Shown: in pieces, positions 35,272-45,900 of the stretch
How the letters are laid out: each line of letters begins with the position of its first letter
How positions within the stretch are numbered: position 1 is the stretch's first letter
NCBI GenBank assembly: GCA_015179125.1
Contig: WHVA01000091.1
Location: forward strand, 62,001-126,000
Direction of reading: 5' to 3'
DNA: 64,000 nt
Origin: Gautieria morchelliformis
Lineage: Eukaryota; Basidiomycota; Agaricomycetes; Gomphales; Gomphaceae
Position numbers and translations under genes: made by a program
The notes under the pieces: model-generated
What the model saw: only the letters and a program-made list of their open reading frames with translations
What the model was told of the DNA's origin: nothing
Database searches by the model: none

Positions 35272-38213
35272 ATGATCTCCTTCGCAGCACCCCCTGCCCA
35301 GCCAGCCCAGCCCGCCCTGTCCCCCTCCCGCTCCCGCCGTTTCGCCCTCCTGCCCCCGCCCCCGCCTCCGCCCCCAGACCCGCCCTCGCCGCCGCTCCCA
35401 GCCCGCTCGCCCCTCCGTCCCACTCCCCGCGCCCCGCTCGACGCCCCCACGCCTTCCCCAGACCCCGCCCTGTCCAAGCGCAAGCACGCCCTCATCGAGC
35501 TGCTGTCCTCCGAACGCGCCTACGCCTCCGACCTCGCCCTCATCCGCGACATCCACATCCCACTCGCTCTCGGCCAGCCCGCCCCCTTCCTCTCCGCCGC
35601 AGCCGCCGCTACCACCCCGCCCCCACCCCCGCAGGTGCCCCCCATGACCAGGGAGGACACCAAGATCATATTCGGCAACGTCCAGGAGCTCGCCGTCTTT
35701 TCCGAGGTCTTCTGCGACAAACTCGAGGCCGCCCTCTCCGCCGTCCTCGATCCAGACGGCGATGGCTCAGACCATGTCGGCGAGCTCTTCTTGTCAATGG
35801 TGCGCCCCCTCTCTCCCTCTCCCCCCCGCCCGCCCGCTCATTCCCCGCCAGATACCCCACATGAAGCCTCCGTACACAACCTACATCACCAGACACCCCT
35901 CCGCTGTCGCCCATCTCAACGCCCTCCCCCAGACTCCCGCCCTCACCGCATATCTTGCCCAGACACACACCCTCGCCCAGTCCTATACCCACGCCTGGGA
36001 CTTGCCGTCCCTCCTCATCAAACCCGTCCAGCGCCTGCTTAAATACCCCCTCCTCCTCGCCGCAATCATGAATGATACAGAGCCCGGCCCAGCCAGGGAC
36101 TCCTTGCGTCACGCACGCGATCAGGTCGAGGAGGTCGCCCGCGGCGTTAACGAGGGCAGACGCCGTTGGGAGGTCGTCAAGAATCTCCTAGACGAAAAGC
36201 ATCCGCCCCCCGTCCGTCTCAAGAGCATCAAGGGCCTCAAACTTCGATCCCGGAGCAAGGACGACCAGGACCAGCTAGACATGCTCGAAAAGGTCCGTCT
36301 CTCTTTCTGTCTCCCTCTCAATCTCACATGTCCCCCAGCGCGTCCATGCTTCCAAGGCGTTTGTCCAAGACTTGGCTAGGGACATCGTCGATTGGACCAT
36401 GTCCCTCCACGACTGTATAACCCAGCTTGAGCGCTGGGCGGCCACTTTCGGTCGCGTCATTGGTCTCGGCCAACCACACGTCTCCGAGGCACTCGACGTC
36501 TTCACCGAGATCGTTTCCTCCCAGATAGCCCCCATCTGGATCTCCCTCGATGCCGCCATCCGCACCACCCTGCTCCCCAAGCTCGCCCGCCTCCTCGCCA
36601 CCACCGCCCAGCCCCTCCTTCTCCTCGAGCACATGCACGCCCTCCTCCCCCAGCATCTCCTCCTGCGCGACTCTCAAGTCTCCAAGTCTCGCCCACCCCC
36701 TGCCCTCGTAGAAGCGTCCCAGTCCTTCCTGGCTCTGGAAGCCCAGCTGCGCAACGAGCTCCCCCGCTATATCGACATCCTCCAGCGCGGTTTCACTGCG
36801 TGCATGGTCCAGTTCGCGGATTGGCAAGGTCGCTTCTGGAAGGAAGTCCGTGCACAGTGGGTCGAGCTGTGGGATGCCCTTAGCATCGAAGGCGACATGA
36901 CTGCCGGTGCCGCCGACACCGTTAAGGTCTGGTGGGAACGGTGGGAAGATATAGATGCCGCCGCCGCCAGGCTTGGCATAACTGCACCCAGACGCGACAG
37001 GACGTCGCGTGCCTCACAGTCGCCAGCCCCGTCTGCCGCACTCGCTACGGCCTTCCCTGGGGGGCGCGTGTCGCCTCCCGCGCCCAAGTCTTCTCGTCAC
37101 TCCATTCAGTCATTTGATCTCGAAATCGATATGCATGTCCTCGGCGCTGCTTCGCCCCGAGGGTCGGACTCGTCGCCCATAGTGGTATCCCCAGATTCCA
37201 TCTCGTCGTATGGAACGCATGTGTCGCCGAGAGACGTTACCCCGACCCTACGGCGAAATAGCACCGACACTCGTGCCATCTACCGGAGGGAGTCCGAGCG
37301 ACTCCCGAGGAAAGACAATGAGCGGCAGGCGCCTGCTCGAACCCTCAGCAACCGACTCCCCGTGGTGCGGGTGGGGGGCGGCGACAAGCCCCTGGCCGTC
37401 GGCCGCCGCCCCACGTCGCGCCTAGGCATGCGACCCGGCACCGCACGCCGCGACGCGGAGGGGGACACCCAGAACATCGCGAAAAAGAAAAGCGCCGACT
37501 CCGCGGGGTCGTCCTTCCACCCCACGCAGCCGTCCCCGCGCGTCTCCGTCCACACGACCGAGTCCGAGTCCGCGTCGAGCCTCTCGAACCACCGCCTCTC
37601 GATGCAGTCCGTCGACGTGCACATCGGCATGGACCCGCACGCCGCGCCGCGCACGCCGTCCCGCGCGTCTCAGCTCCCCGCGCGCGCGAGTGCGAGCGGC
37701 GCCGGGCCGGGCCTCCGGCCGCCCGACGACGGCCCCGAGGCCCGCGGGCGCATGCTGAAGAAGCCGAGCATACGCAAGCGCTTCGCGGACGCGTTCCGCT
37801 CCCCGTCGAAGCGGCCCCCGTCGCGCGGCGGCCCGGCGCAGCCGTTCTCTGCGCCCGAGCGCCCCGCGTCGCCACTGCCCCCCGCGCCCGACCCTGACGC
37901 CGACGACGACTACAACCACGACCACGACCACTACGCGGCGCTCCCCGCGCACTCGGCGCTGTACACGTGCACCGTGGTGCACCCGTTCGCGCTGCCCGGC
38001 CACGGGCTGCCGCGGTACCGCGGGCTGCCGTTCCTCGCGCTGCAGGTCGAGGATACGGTCGAGGTCCTCCTGGAGCAGGGGCACCCGCGCGATCACGCGG
38101 CGCTGCCCCTACGGCCCGAGGACGACGACGTCGACGACTGTCTTCTGCTCGCGCGGGACGTCCGCGGGACCGTGGGGTGGGCGCTGGCCAGTTTCTTGAT
38201 TATCACCTCGTGA
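35272..38213 (+). CDS. Rho GEF with DH, BAR-like and SH3 domains (Tuba/DNMBP type)
   Basis: A guanine-nucleotide exchange factor of this type activates Cdc42-class GTPases at membranes. Three exons: 35272-35799, 35852-36292, 36339-38213, with introns of 52 and 46 bp, giving 947 residues. The ATG at 35272 (MISFAAPPAQP) is chosen because the frame upstream has only non-ATG starts. After a Pro-rich region, the DH domain has ALIELLSSERAYASDLALI, KIIFGNVQELAVFSEVF, YTTYITRHP and the signature LLIKPVQRLLKYPLLL (about residues 85-300). A BAR-like helical region follows (about 340-560: LARDIVDWTMSL, RYIDILQRGFTACMVQFADW). A long Ser/Arg/Pro-rich disordered segment leads to a C-terminal SH3-like domain (ALYTCTVVHPF to GWALASFLI). 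Codon use becomes extremely GC-rich after about 37600. It appears intact. Confidence 0.88.
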
Positions 38214-38597
38214 GCGCCCGCGTCCTTTTCTCTCTGTTTTTTTGGTAGTCCGTCGCTTTTTGTCGTTTTCTTGTCTCTGTCCGCGTCGCACCCTCATTGT
38301 CATATCTTCCGCCTGATCCATCTGTATCGCATAAATGATATTTGACGAAAACCCCAGATTTTTATTTTGTTTTGGCTAGACGTCTCGTACACATACACAA
38401 TTCTCTCCTTACGGTAACCGTGTCACATCACCCTCACATTCATTGCCATATTTTCTCTCTAGTATGGTTCGCTTGTATCGCATTAATGATATTGAAAACA
38501 TCTTGGCTACGTGTTGTGCGCATATAAGTAATGCATTCTTCATAGATAAAAAAATCATGGCTGGAGGTGGGGCACGACCGCATGGCCCAAATCCGAT
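38214..38597. other. GEF 3' flank, no gene seen
   Basis: A T-rich 3' UTR-like stretch, with ATAAATGATATT near 38330 and CATTAATGATATT near 38480, two similar ~60 bp segments (GTATCGCATaAATGATATT...). No coding signal. Likely contains the GEF polyadenylation region. Confidence 0.5.
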
Positions 38598-38900
38598 TCA
38601 GACCTCGGTGTGCTTGGCCACGATGGTCGTTTTGGGCTGGCCGCCCTGGTCTAGCGGCCAGAAGCTGTGCGTGAAGAAGCCCTCGGGGTCATACTTGCGC
38701 TTCACCTCGCACAGCCGCTACCAACTGTCGCCAAAGGAGCCCTTCATACGCTGGTGCGACTCATGTATGCCGAAGAACTGGCGGTTCACCGTGCTCAATT
38801 CAGGGTGGCAGACGCGGAGCAGTGACTGCAACATCCGCTCGGGAAGGGCCGCCCATCGCGATATCGACGCGAGGCCGAGGGTGTATTTAGCCACTGTCAC
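38598..38900 (-). pseudogene. C-terminal relic of an FAD-linked oxidase (BBE domain)
   Basis: On the minus strand the frame reads NRQFFGIHESHQRMKGSFGDSW, a TAG at about 38718-38720, then RLCEVKRKYDPEGFFTHSFWPL and a stop at 38598. The KRKYDPEGFF segment is the typical C-terminal motif of berberine-bridge-enzyme-like oxidases, which oxidise small molecules with covalently bound FAD. Only the last ~100 codons remain. The FAD-binding part is absent, so this is a truncated, dead copy. The single stop suggests fairly recent loss. Confidence 0.75.
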
Positions 38901-39344
38901 GGGTCAACGGCGGAGGCGTGGAGGAGCGGCGCGGACACGCTCACGTCTTCGGCGCTGGGGACACAGCGCGGATCGTCTTCATGCAGCCCTCACTGATGGA
39001 AGGCCGCGACGGACCAGGCTGCTTGTCGGGCAGAGGCGGGGAGGCACCTCCATGCTCGTCGGAGAAGCTCGAATAACCAGGCTACGTCAGTGACTAGTAT
39101 CACCGCTCTGTTACGCTGAGAACGTGCGGACCACCCACTGCATCCCACTGGCGTGTCGGCAAACCGGCTCACCGTCTCGTGAATCATCGTTGGTCAGTGT
39201 ATTCAGCAGGTCGGAACAAATGAACCACTTCCGTCCAGCTAGATAACGATTCAAGGTGGTAACAGCACTCGGAATGCTGAATAACAGACGTTTTCCCTTT
39301 ATACACTGCGCGCCGCTGCCAACGTGGTTTGTCCTTCACACAAC
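38901..39344. other. Non-coding, nothing recognised
   Basis: About 440 bp with only short unconvincing frames. It lies between the oxidase relic and the right inverted repeat. Confidence 0.5.
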
Positions 39345-39575
39345 AATCATTGAAATTGCTAAACGGAGAGCGATTAATAAATAATATCAATATCTCACGA
39401 ACGAGCTATCACGAAATTTGACCCCCATGGGGTGCCCCCGGAAGGCCTCACTTTTACCCGGACGTAGTTTGGTAATGGATGGTCGGTTGGGATGACAGGG
39501 AAAATACCCTGGATTGCCATCCGGGCGTATTTGTCACAAAGGTAACACGCGTCACTTCGCGTATCTTACACTCGT
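39345..39575 (-). repeat. Right copy of the ~200 bp inverted repeat
   Basis: Inverted relative to 32454-32660, sharing the ordered words listed there. The best-conserved stretch is the last ~45 bp (about 39530-39575). Confidence 0.75.
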
Positions 39576-39750
39576 GGACAGTTGAAGCGATGATGAGCTC
39601 AGCGAATCTGGGCGCTACAACCGGGCTAATTAAGGAGACTTAAGTAAGACCCACCTTAAATAGCGTGAGAACCTATCGTTCGAACTCATCCTTTGCTTTC
39701 GCCTCCATCTACCCGACTAGCGTAGATACAGACTCTTCCTAAGCGAAAGC

Positions 39751-40499
39751 ATGGATCGCATCAGACCCGAACTAGACCTCAAAACCACTAAGTCCATGAC
39801 AAAATCAATCCGCCTGATCGACGCATCTAACTTCATTGACGAGCGCCAGCTAGACTTCGCCCTATTCAGCGAGGCATACCACAATTTTATCAGGTGCCTA
39901 GAACTTTGCATGGCCCCCGGATCCAAACTACCACTTGCCTGGGCCAATCATTTTAACCGATGCAGCACAGACCTGTGCATGAAATCGGCGTTCAAGACTT
40001 TCCTATACATGGACATCAAAATGTGCCAGCAACTCTTCGACACACCATTCTCCCCTGACACGCGCAGCACCGAATATTCCGACGCATGACTGATCGCAGA
40101 TAGAGAAGTGAACGAAGCGAGACTCACCGACATGATCAAATCATCGGTCTGGACGGAACTGGCAGGGCACCCATGAGCGATACCCGGCAGAAACAACTAC
40201 CAATACCAACCCTACAGCAACCCAGGCCCGAATGACCAGGGCAACGCACGCCACGGCAGCAACCAACCCTCCGCGCCCTTTCGATCAAAGGCAGAGCACG
40301 ACACAAGGCCTAAGCTCTGCCTCAAATGCGGCCTCAGCGACGTGCACATCTTGATCCAGTGCAACTCAGCCACACTCCACGCCGACCGTAAGACCAACGT
40401 CACAGGAGCCTGCACCGCTACCACCGAAGGTCACCCACCCCACCGCTGCACCCTATGCCTCGCAGGGTCACACGGCGCGGTCCACTGCCCTAGAATATG
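39751..40499 (+). pseudogene. Gag-like zinc-knuckle ORF of the DIRS-like element
   Basis: MDRIRPELDLKTT opens a frame of 112 codons to TGA at 40087, continues in the same frame past a second TGA at about 40177, and ends at TGA near 40497. Two Cys/His motifs, CLKCGLSDVHILIQC and CTLCLAGSHGAVHC (about 40319-40365 and 40456-40492), suggest nucleic-acid binding. Both internal stops lie after CA (gcaTGAc, ccaTGAg) and could be former CGA codons. Confidence 0.6.
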
Positions 40500-41707
40500 A
40501 ACGCCTCAAAATCGTCACACCGTATATAGCATCCTCATTCCAACAGAATCTTGACCGCTTCAACCTTTCCTGTACATACCCGAACGTCGTTCTTGATCTC
40601 ACACAAGGTTCCCCGATCGGCACTCCATCTCCACTCACCGAGACCTTCATCCCACCCAATATGAAATCCGCGCTAGACAGACCCAACATAATCGACGAAC
40701 ATCTGCAGGAGGAGATCGCCGCCGGCCGCATGTCAGGCCCTTTCACCGTCGACGAGGCCCACACCATATTCAACGGGCACTTCCGCACCTCACCGCTGGG
40801 CCTCGTCGAGAAGGAACCTGGCTCAGACAAATGGCACCTCATCAGAAACGCGTCAAAACCCGACACACACAGCGTATCTGTCAATGATATGCCCGACCCC
40901 AACGACTTCCCGACCCGCTGGGGCTCGGCCTGGCTAGTCGCACAATACGTGAGCTCCGTTCCATCCTTCCATCGCCTACATCCACACTCCACATCCGCGA
41001 TACTCCATCTCCCCATCACACCCACACAGCCTAATCACACACCTGCGAACACGCACCCCGCACTCGCCGGGCCACACATTCATCCTTCATACCACCCACT
41101 TCGTGCCAGACATCAACTGACACATCATCCCACAGCTTGCAACAGCACCGCCAGGCACACAAGCCGCGTGCCTGGACTTGCAGAAGGCATACCGCACATG
41201 CCCCATGCTACCCGCGCACAAACGATACATCGCAGTGTCGTGGCGCAACATGATCTATGTTGACCACATCCTACCGTTCGGGCTGGCCACAGCCGGCAGC
41301 ATCCAAGGGACCGTCGCAGACGCCCTCATCGACATACTAGCCGGTTTCGGCTTCAAGAACGTCTTCCGTTGGGTCGACAACTTCCTATTCATCCGTGACC
41401 CCTCCGACTTCACGTTCGTTGCCGAGTATGTCGGTTTCACTTGGGATCTCACTGCACGCACGGTGGCGGTCCCTGAGCACAAACGTACCAAGTACCTAGC
41501 CAGGGTCGTCTCATACGCGTCCTCGGACGGGGCACAGCTCCGCCCCACATTGAAACTCCTGGGCACACTCCAACACATCACATTCGTGCACACACTGGGC
41601 CGTTCTTTCCTGCCCGCCATCAACATGTCGTCGATCAAGTTCCAAGGGAACATATATACATGGCGCTTCATCGATAGACGAGCCCGCAGAGATCTCGAAT
41701 GGTGGAC
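40500..41707 (+). pseudogene. Reverse transcriptase of the DIRS-like element, truncated
   Basis: Frame from about 40488 (LEYERLKIVTPYI) to WLVAQY, then a probable intron 40949-41134 (GTGAGC...CCCACAG), then LATAPPGTQAACLDLQKAYRTCPM onward to DLEWW at about 41706. The first catalytic Asp is in CLDLQKAY. The second box reads WVDN instead of the expected VDD, so one catalytic Asp is replaced by Asn. The frame stops where the A4 LTR begins. Introns are known in DIRS-type pol genes, which fits. Confidence 0.65.
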
Positions 41708-41983
41708 TGTAAATAACCTATGTATCTACATGTACAATAGTTATTACATAATCCCAGTGGGCCCCTTAGGGACCCACTGTATAGTTTATGCGTGGGAACC
41801 AGCCAGTGGTCCCCATCGCATCTTACTCTTACCTGTCACTACGTAGCATTCAGAATACCACTCATTGGTCAAGTTCTGCAGTGCCCTTGTGATACAAGGT
41901 CCTAAGATCGACATCCTTTACACCTTTTTGAACTATCCTGCGGTTGATCACCACGCGACCAACCGATAGTGGATTTGAAGCAA
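41708..41983 (+). repeat. A4 5' LTR (41708-41922) and start of its 5' UTR
   Basis: TGTAAATAACC...CCTTTACA, 215 bp, followed by the same leader as A2 (CCTTTTTGAACTATCC...GATTTGAAGCAA). The leader breaks off at 41983 and resumes with TCTTGAAAAAGATCGC at 58392, as in A2 around 11285. The Helitron array fills the gap. Confidence 0.93.
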
Positions 41984-42923
41984 TTCCTATAGGTGAAAGC
42001 AGCACGGTGGGAGGTTGTGGGCGCGCTGACCAATGCTGACCAATGCTTGGTCATTAGTTTGTCAGCGGAGCGCGCGAGCGGCGCAGCCGCGAGCCCCACC
42101 AGCAGTTTGCGCCACTCTTCCGGCTCCAGCGCTGCGCAGCGTTCTGGAGCGTGCGAGCGGCGCAGCCGCGAGCGGTTTAGGCCGGTCTGCCGGCTCAGGC
42201 GCTCAAAGCAGCGCTGCGCTGGCAGATCGCTGCGCAGCCAGCCGCTTTGCGCACTCCACCACCACCCTCCTCTCCTCTCCTCTCTGCCCACTACTAGATA
42301 GAATAAAAATTGCGTGAGAGTGAATTAATAGATAGCCTACATAGTGTAGTACACAAAAGATCTCTTCCCAGGGAGATCTCTGCAGTGAACTATTGGGGTT
42401 GACCTCTTCAGTGGGGCAGCTTTTTCTCTGCTAAGGAGCCAGGTAGTCATCCCAGGCTGCCTTAGAGGGAGCCACAATTGCATTGCAGTTCTCTTAGTGT
42501 TGACTTGCACTACTGGTGGCTGAAGAAGACATCTCCCCAGGACCAGGACCAGGACCAGGACCTTTTACTGGAATTATTCCAGTTGGATAGCCGAAGAAGA
42601 CTTGGATATTTTCATCAAAAAAATTTCCCATCCCTTCCTTGGTACATATATTTCTCTGTGGTCTGGTGTGAGCCATCTGACATTTTTTTATTTTATTTTT
42701 TTAAATAGAAATTAATAAATTCCCTGACTTTGCCTAACAAACAGACTCCCTGTCCCTTCCTTGGTATGTATGTATTTCTCTGTGGTCTGGTGTGAGCTGT
42801 CTGACATTGATTTAATTAGAAATTAATAAATTCCCCTGACTTTGCCCAAGAAAAATTAACAACAGCAGCATCTGCTTGCAAATGTAAGTTGAAGTGGGGT
42901 AGCTTGATTGTTCCTCTAAGCTT

Positions 42924-45900
42924 ATGCCTGCATTTCTCAGGGATCCTTCTACTCCAGAGAGAAATCGTCAGCAGGAGCGTGAAAGGGCGAGGGAGGAGCA
43001 GGAGGGTCGTATGACGTCGCCTACTGATCGGAGAGCGCGCGCCCTTGCTGTGGCAGCTGCCAGAGCTCGGAACCAGCCACCCCCTCCACCACCTCCTTTT
43101 GCCATCCCTCACCCTCCTCCTAGAAGCAATGTGGCTGATCCTTTTCAACAACCTGGTGCAGAGCCATTACGTCCTCCTGATCCCAGTCCTGGACAGCAGG
43201 TGGCAGCCCTTCGTGCTCAGTTAGCAGCAATCCCAGCAGCACAGCCCTTGAGAAGATACAGGCAGGAGCCGATACAGCCACCTCCTAATGTTCCTGTGGT
43301 TGGTTCTGCAGGAATTGCACAGTTGCGTGCTCAGGCTGCTGAGCCAGCACAGCCCTTGAGAAGATACAGGCAGGAGCCAATACAGCCACCTCCCAATCTT
43401 CCTGTGGTTGGTTCTGCAGGAATTGCACAGTTGCGTGCTCAGGCTGCTGAGCAGTCTGCTATATTGCAGCAATTGGGAAGGGGTAGACAGGCAGCTAATC
43501 CTCCTGTAGTAGGTTCTGCAGGAGTGGCAGCATTGCGTGCTCAGGCCAATGCAATAAGACCAATGCCGCCGCTACTCCCTGCGCTTTTGCGGCCTCTTCA
43601 GCGACTCCCTGCACCTCCTCAGCTGCTCCCTGCACCTCCGCAGCCTCCGCAGCCACTCCCTGAACCTCCTCAGCCGCTCCCTGCACCTCCTCAGCCGCTC
43701 CCTGCACCTCCTCAGCTGCTCCCTGCACCTCCTCAGCCGCTCCCTGCACCTCCTCAGCCGCTCCCTGTACCTCGGCAGCGTCCTCAGCGACCTCCTCCTC
43801 CTCTTCCACTGGGTCGCTCTAGAATAATTGAGGCAGATGTGCTGCGTCATGATCTGGGTCCCATGGTTGTTCCCTGCCCTGACTGTGGAGCATTACACTG
43901 GATGGCAGAACGCCTGCAGAAATCCTCAAATGTGCGACCCAGATTTGGTGATTGCTGTATGGAAGGAAAGGTGCAGCTGGAAGACCTGCCAGAGCCCCCT
44001 CAGCCATTGAAACAGCTCTTAGAAGGCCAGGACCCTGAGGCAAAAGGATTTCGCCAGAATATCAGGCAGTATAATGCTGCGTTTGCATTCACTTCTGTGG
44101 GGGCCAACTTTGACCAAGATTTGCTTCGGGAGGGTCGTGGTCCATATGTGCTCAAGCTACAGGGTGAACTGTATCATCTCCATGGCTCTCTCCTCCCTGA
44201 CAATGAAGACGATCCAAAGTATGCCCAGCTTTACATATATGATCCTGCACTGGCTTTGGCAAAGAGAAAAAATTGTAATGAGCGTCTGTCTCCAACTATC
44301 ATGGGAGACTTGCAGGAAATGCTCCTGCTATGCAATCCTCATGTGCGCACATATAAACAAGCAGCTGAGAGGCTCAGAGCTCAAGAACAGAATGGTGACA
44401 TCCAGGCAAGGCTCACATACAGGGCACACAGGGATCCTAGGAGATATAATGTCCCAACTGCAGATGAGATTGCAGTCGTTCTTCCTGGAGATGGCATCGA
44501 CCCTGGACCTAGGGATATTATTGTCCAGCTCAGAGGTGGACCTTTCAGAAGGGTATTGGATACCAATGCAAACTATGCCTCGCTGCACTATGTCTTGCTC
44601 TTTCCCAAGGGAGAGTTGGGATGGGAACCAGGTATTCCTTATCATGAGCCAGAGCGTGCTCGGCAGGCCAATCCCAATCCAAACAGACGGACACAGGTCA
44701 CCCAAATACAGTACCATGCGTATCGTCTGTTCCAGAGAGCGAGAGAACCTACAACACTCCTGCGTGGTGGCAAATTGTTCCAGCAGTACATTGTAGACTC
44801 CTGGGCTGCTGCAGAGCAAAGCAGACTGAGGTGGATCAGGGCCAATCAACACACTCTGCGTGCTGAGCAGTATAACCAGATGGTAGATTCATATGGAGGC
44901 TTGGACAATGACATTGGAGATGCAAACAGCTTGGGCATAAAAGTCATTCTGCCTGCGACATTTCAAGGAAGTACACGGGACATGAATCAAAACTGCCAGA
45001 ACTCCCTGGCCATTGCAACAAAGAAGGGTCCCCCTGATTTATTTATTACCATGACTGCCAATCCAAAGTGGGATGAGATAGTGGCTGAGTTGCTCCCTGG
45101 ACAAACTGCTCAGGACAGACCTGACCTGGTGTCGCGGGTGTTTCACCTCAAAAAGAAATACCTCATTGACTTGATCGTCAAGGACAAGATCTTTGGAGAA
45201 ACTGTCGCTCGCGTTCACACTATTGAATTCCAGAAGAGGGGGCTCCCACACATGCACCTGCTTACCTGGTTCGATAGGGAGTCCAAGGTCAAACATCCAC
45301 ATGAGGTGGATTCTATGATTTCAGCAGAGTTCCCTGATCCAGAGACACATCCTGTCCTCTACCAGTTGGTCTGTGAGCTGATGACACATGGTCCCTGTGG
45401 ACAAATGAATCCAGATGCACCCTGCATGGAAAATGGCAAGTGCAAGAAAGGCTTCCCGAAGCCATTCTGTGAGGAGACCGTTGTGAATGTAGATGGATAT
45501 CCAAAATATCGTCGTCGCAATGATGGAAGGCTGCACAATGTCAGAGGTCACATGCTGGACAACAGATGGGTTGTGCCATACTCTGCTCTGCTCTTGCTCA
45601 AACTCCGGTGTCACATCAACCTTGAATTCACCTTCAGTGTGAGGTGCGTCAAGTATATCCACAAGTATCTATACAAGGGCCACGATCGGACCACGATGGA
45701 GTTCGGTGTCAACCATGATGAGATAAAGAAGTACCTGGACGCTCGCTATGTCAGTGCTCATGAGGCCTGTTGGAGGTTGCTGGAGCGGGAAATCCACACC
45801 CAGGTGCCTGCAGTCATGGCACTGCCAGTCCATGAAAAAGACCAGCAATCAGTCGTTTTCAATCCTGATGCTGATCCGCTCACCATCATGAACAGGGTCG

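Larger units (their letters stand above)
39751..41707 (+). mobile_element. DIRS-like retroelement, 3' truncated
   Basis: A gag-like region with zinc knuckles is followed by an RT whose motifs (TSPLGLVEKEPGSDKWHLI, CLDLQKAYRTCPM, LPFGLATAGSIQGTVAD, FRWVDNFLFI) resemble tyrosine-recombinase (DIRS-type) retroelements more than gypsy or copia. RNase H and recombinase are not present because the A4 LTR inserted at 41708. The class assignment rests on motif resemblance only. Confidence 0.6.

Noticed and set aside
37422-38096. Minus-strand 224-codon Arg-rich frame
   Set aside because: It is antisense to the GEF disordered and SH3 exon, and its composition mirrors the GC-rich coding strand.
43495-43850. 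Minus-strand Glu/Ala/Val-rich repeat frames
   Set aside because: They are the complement of the Pro-rich repeat in the Helitron transposase.
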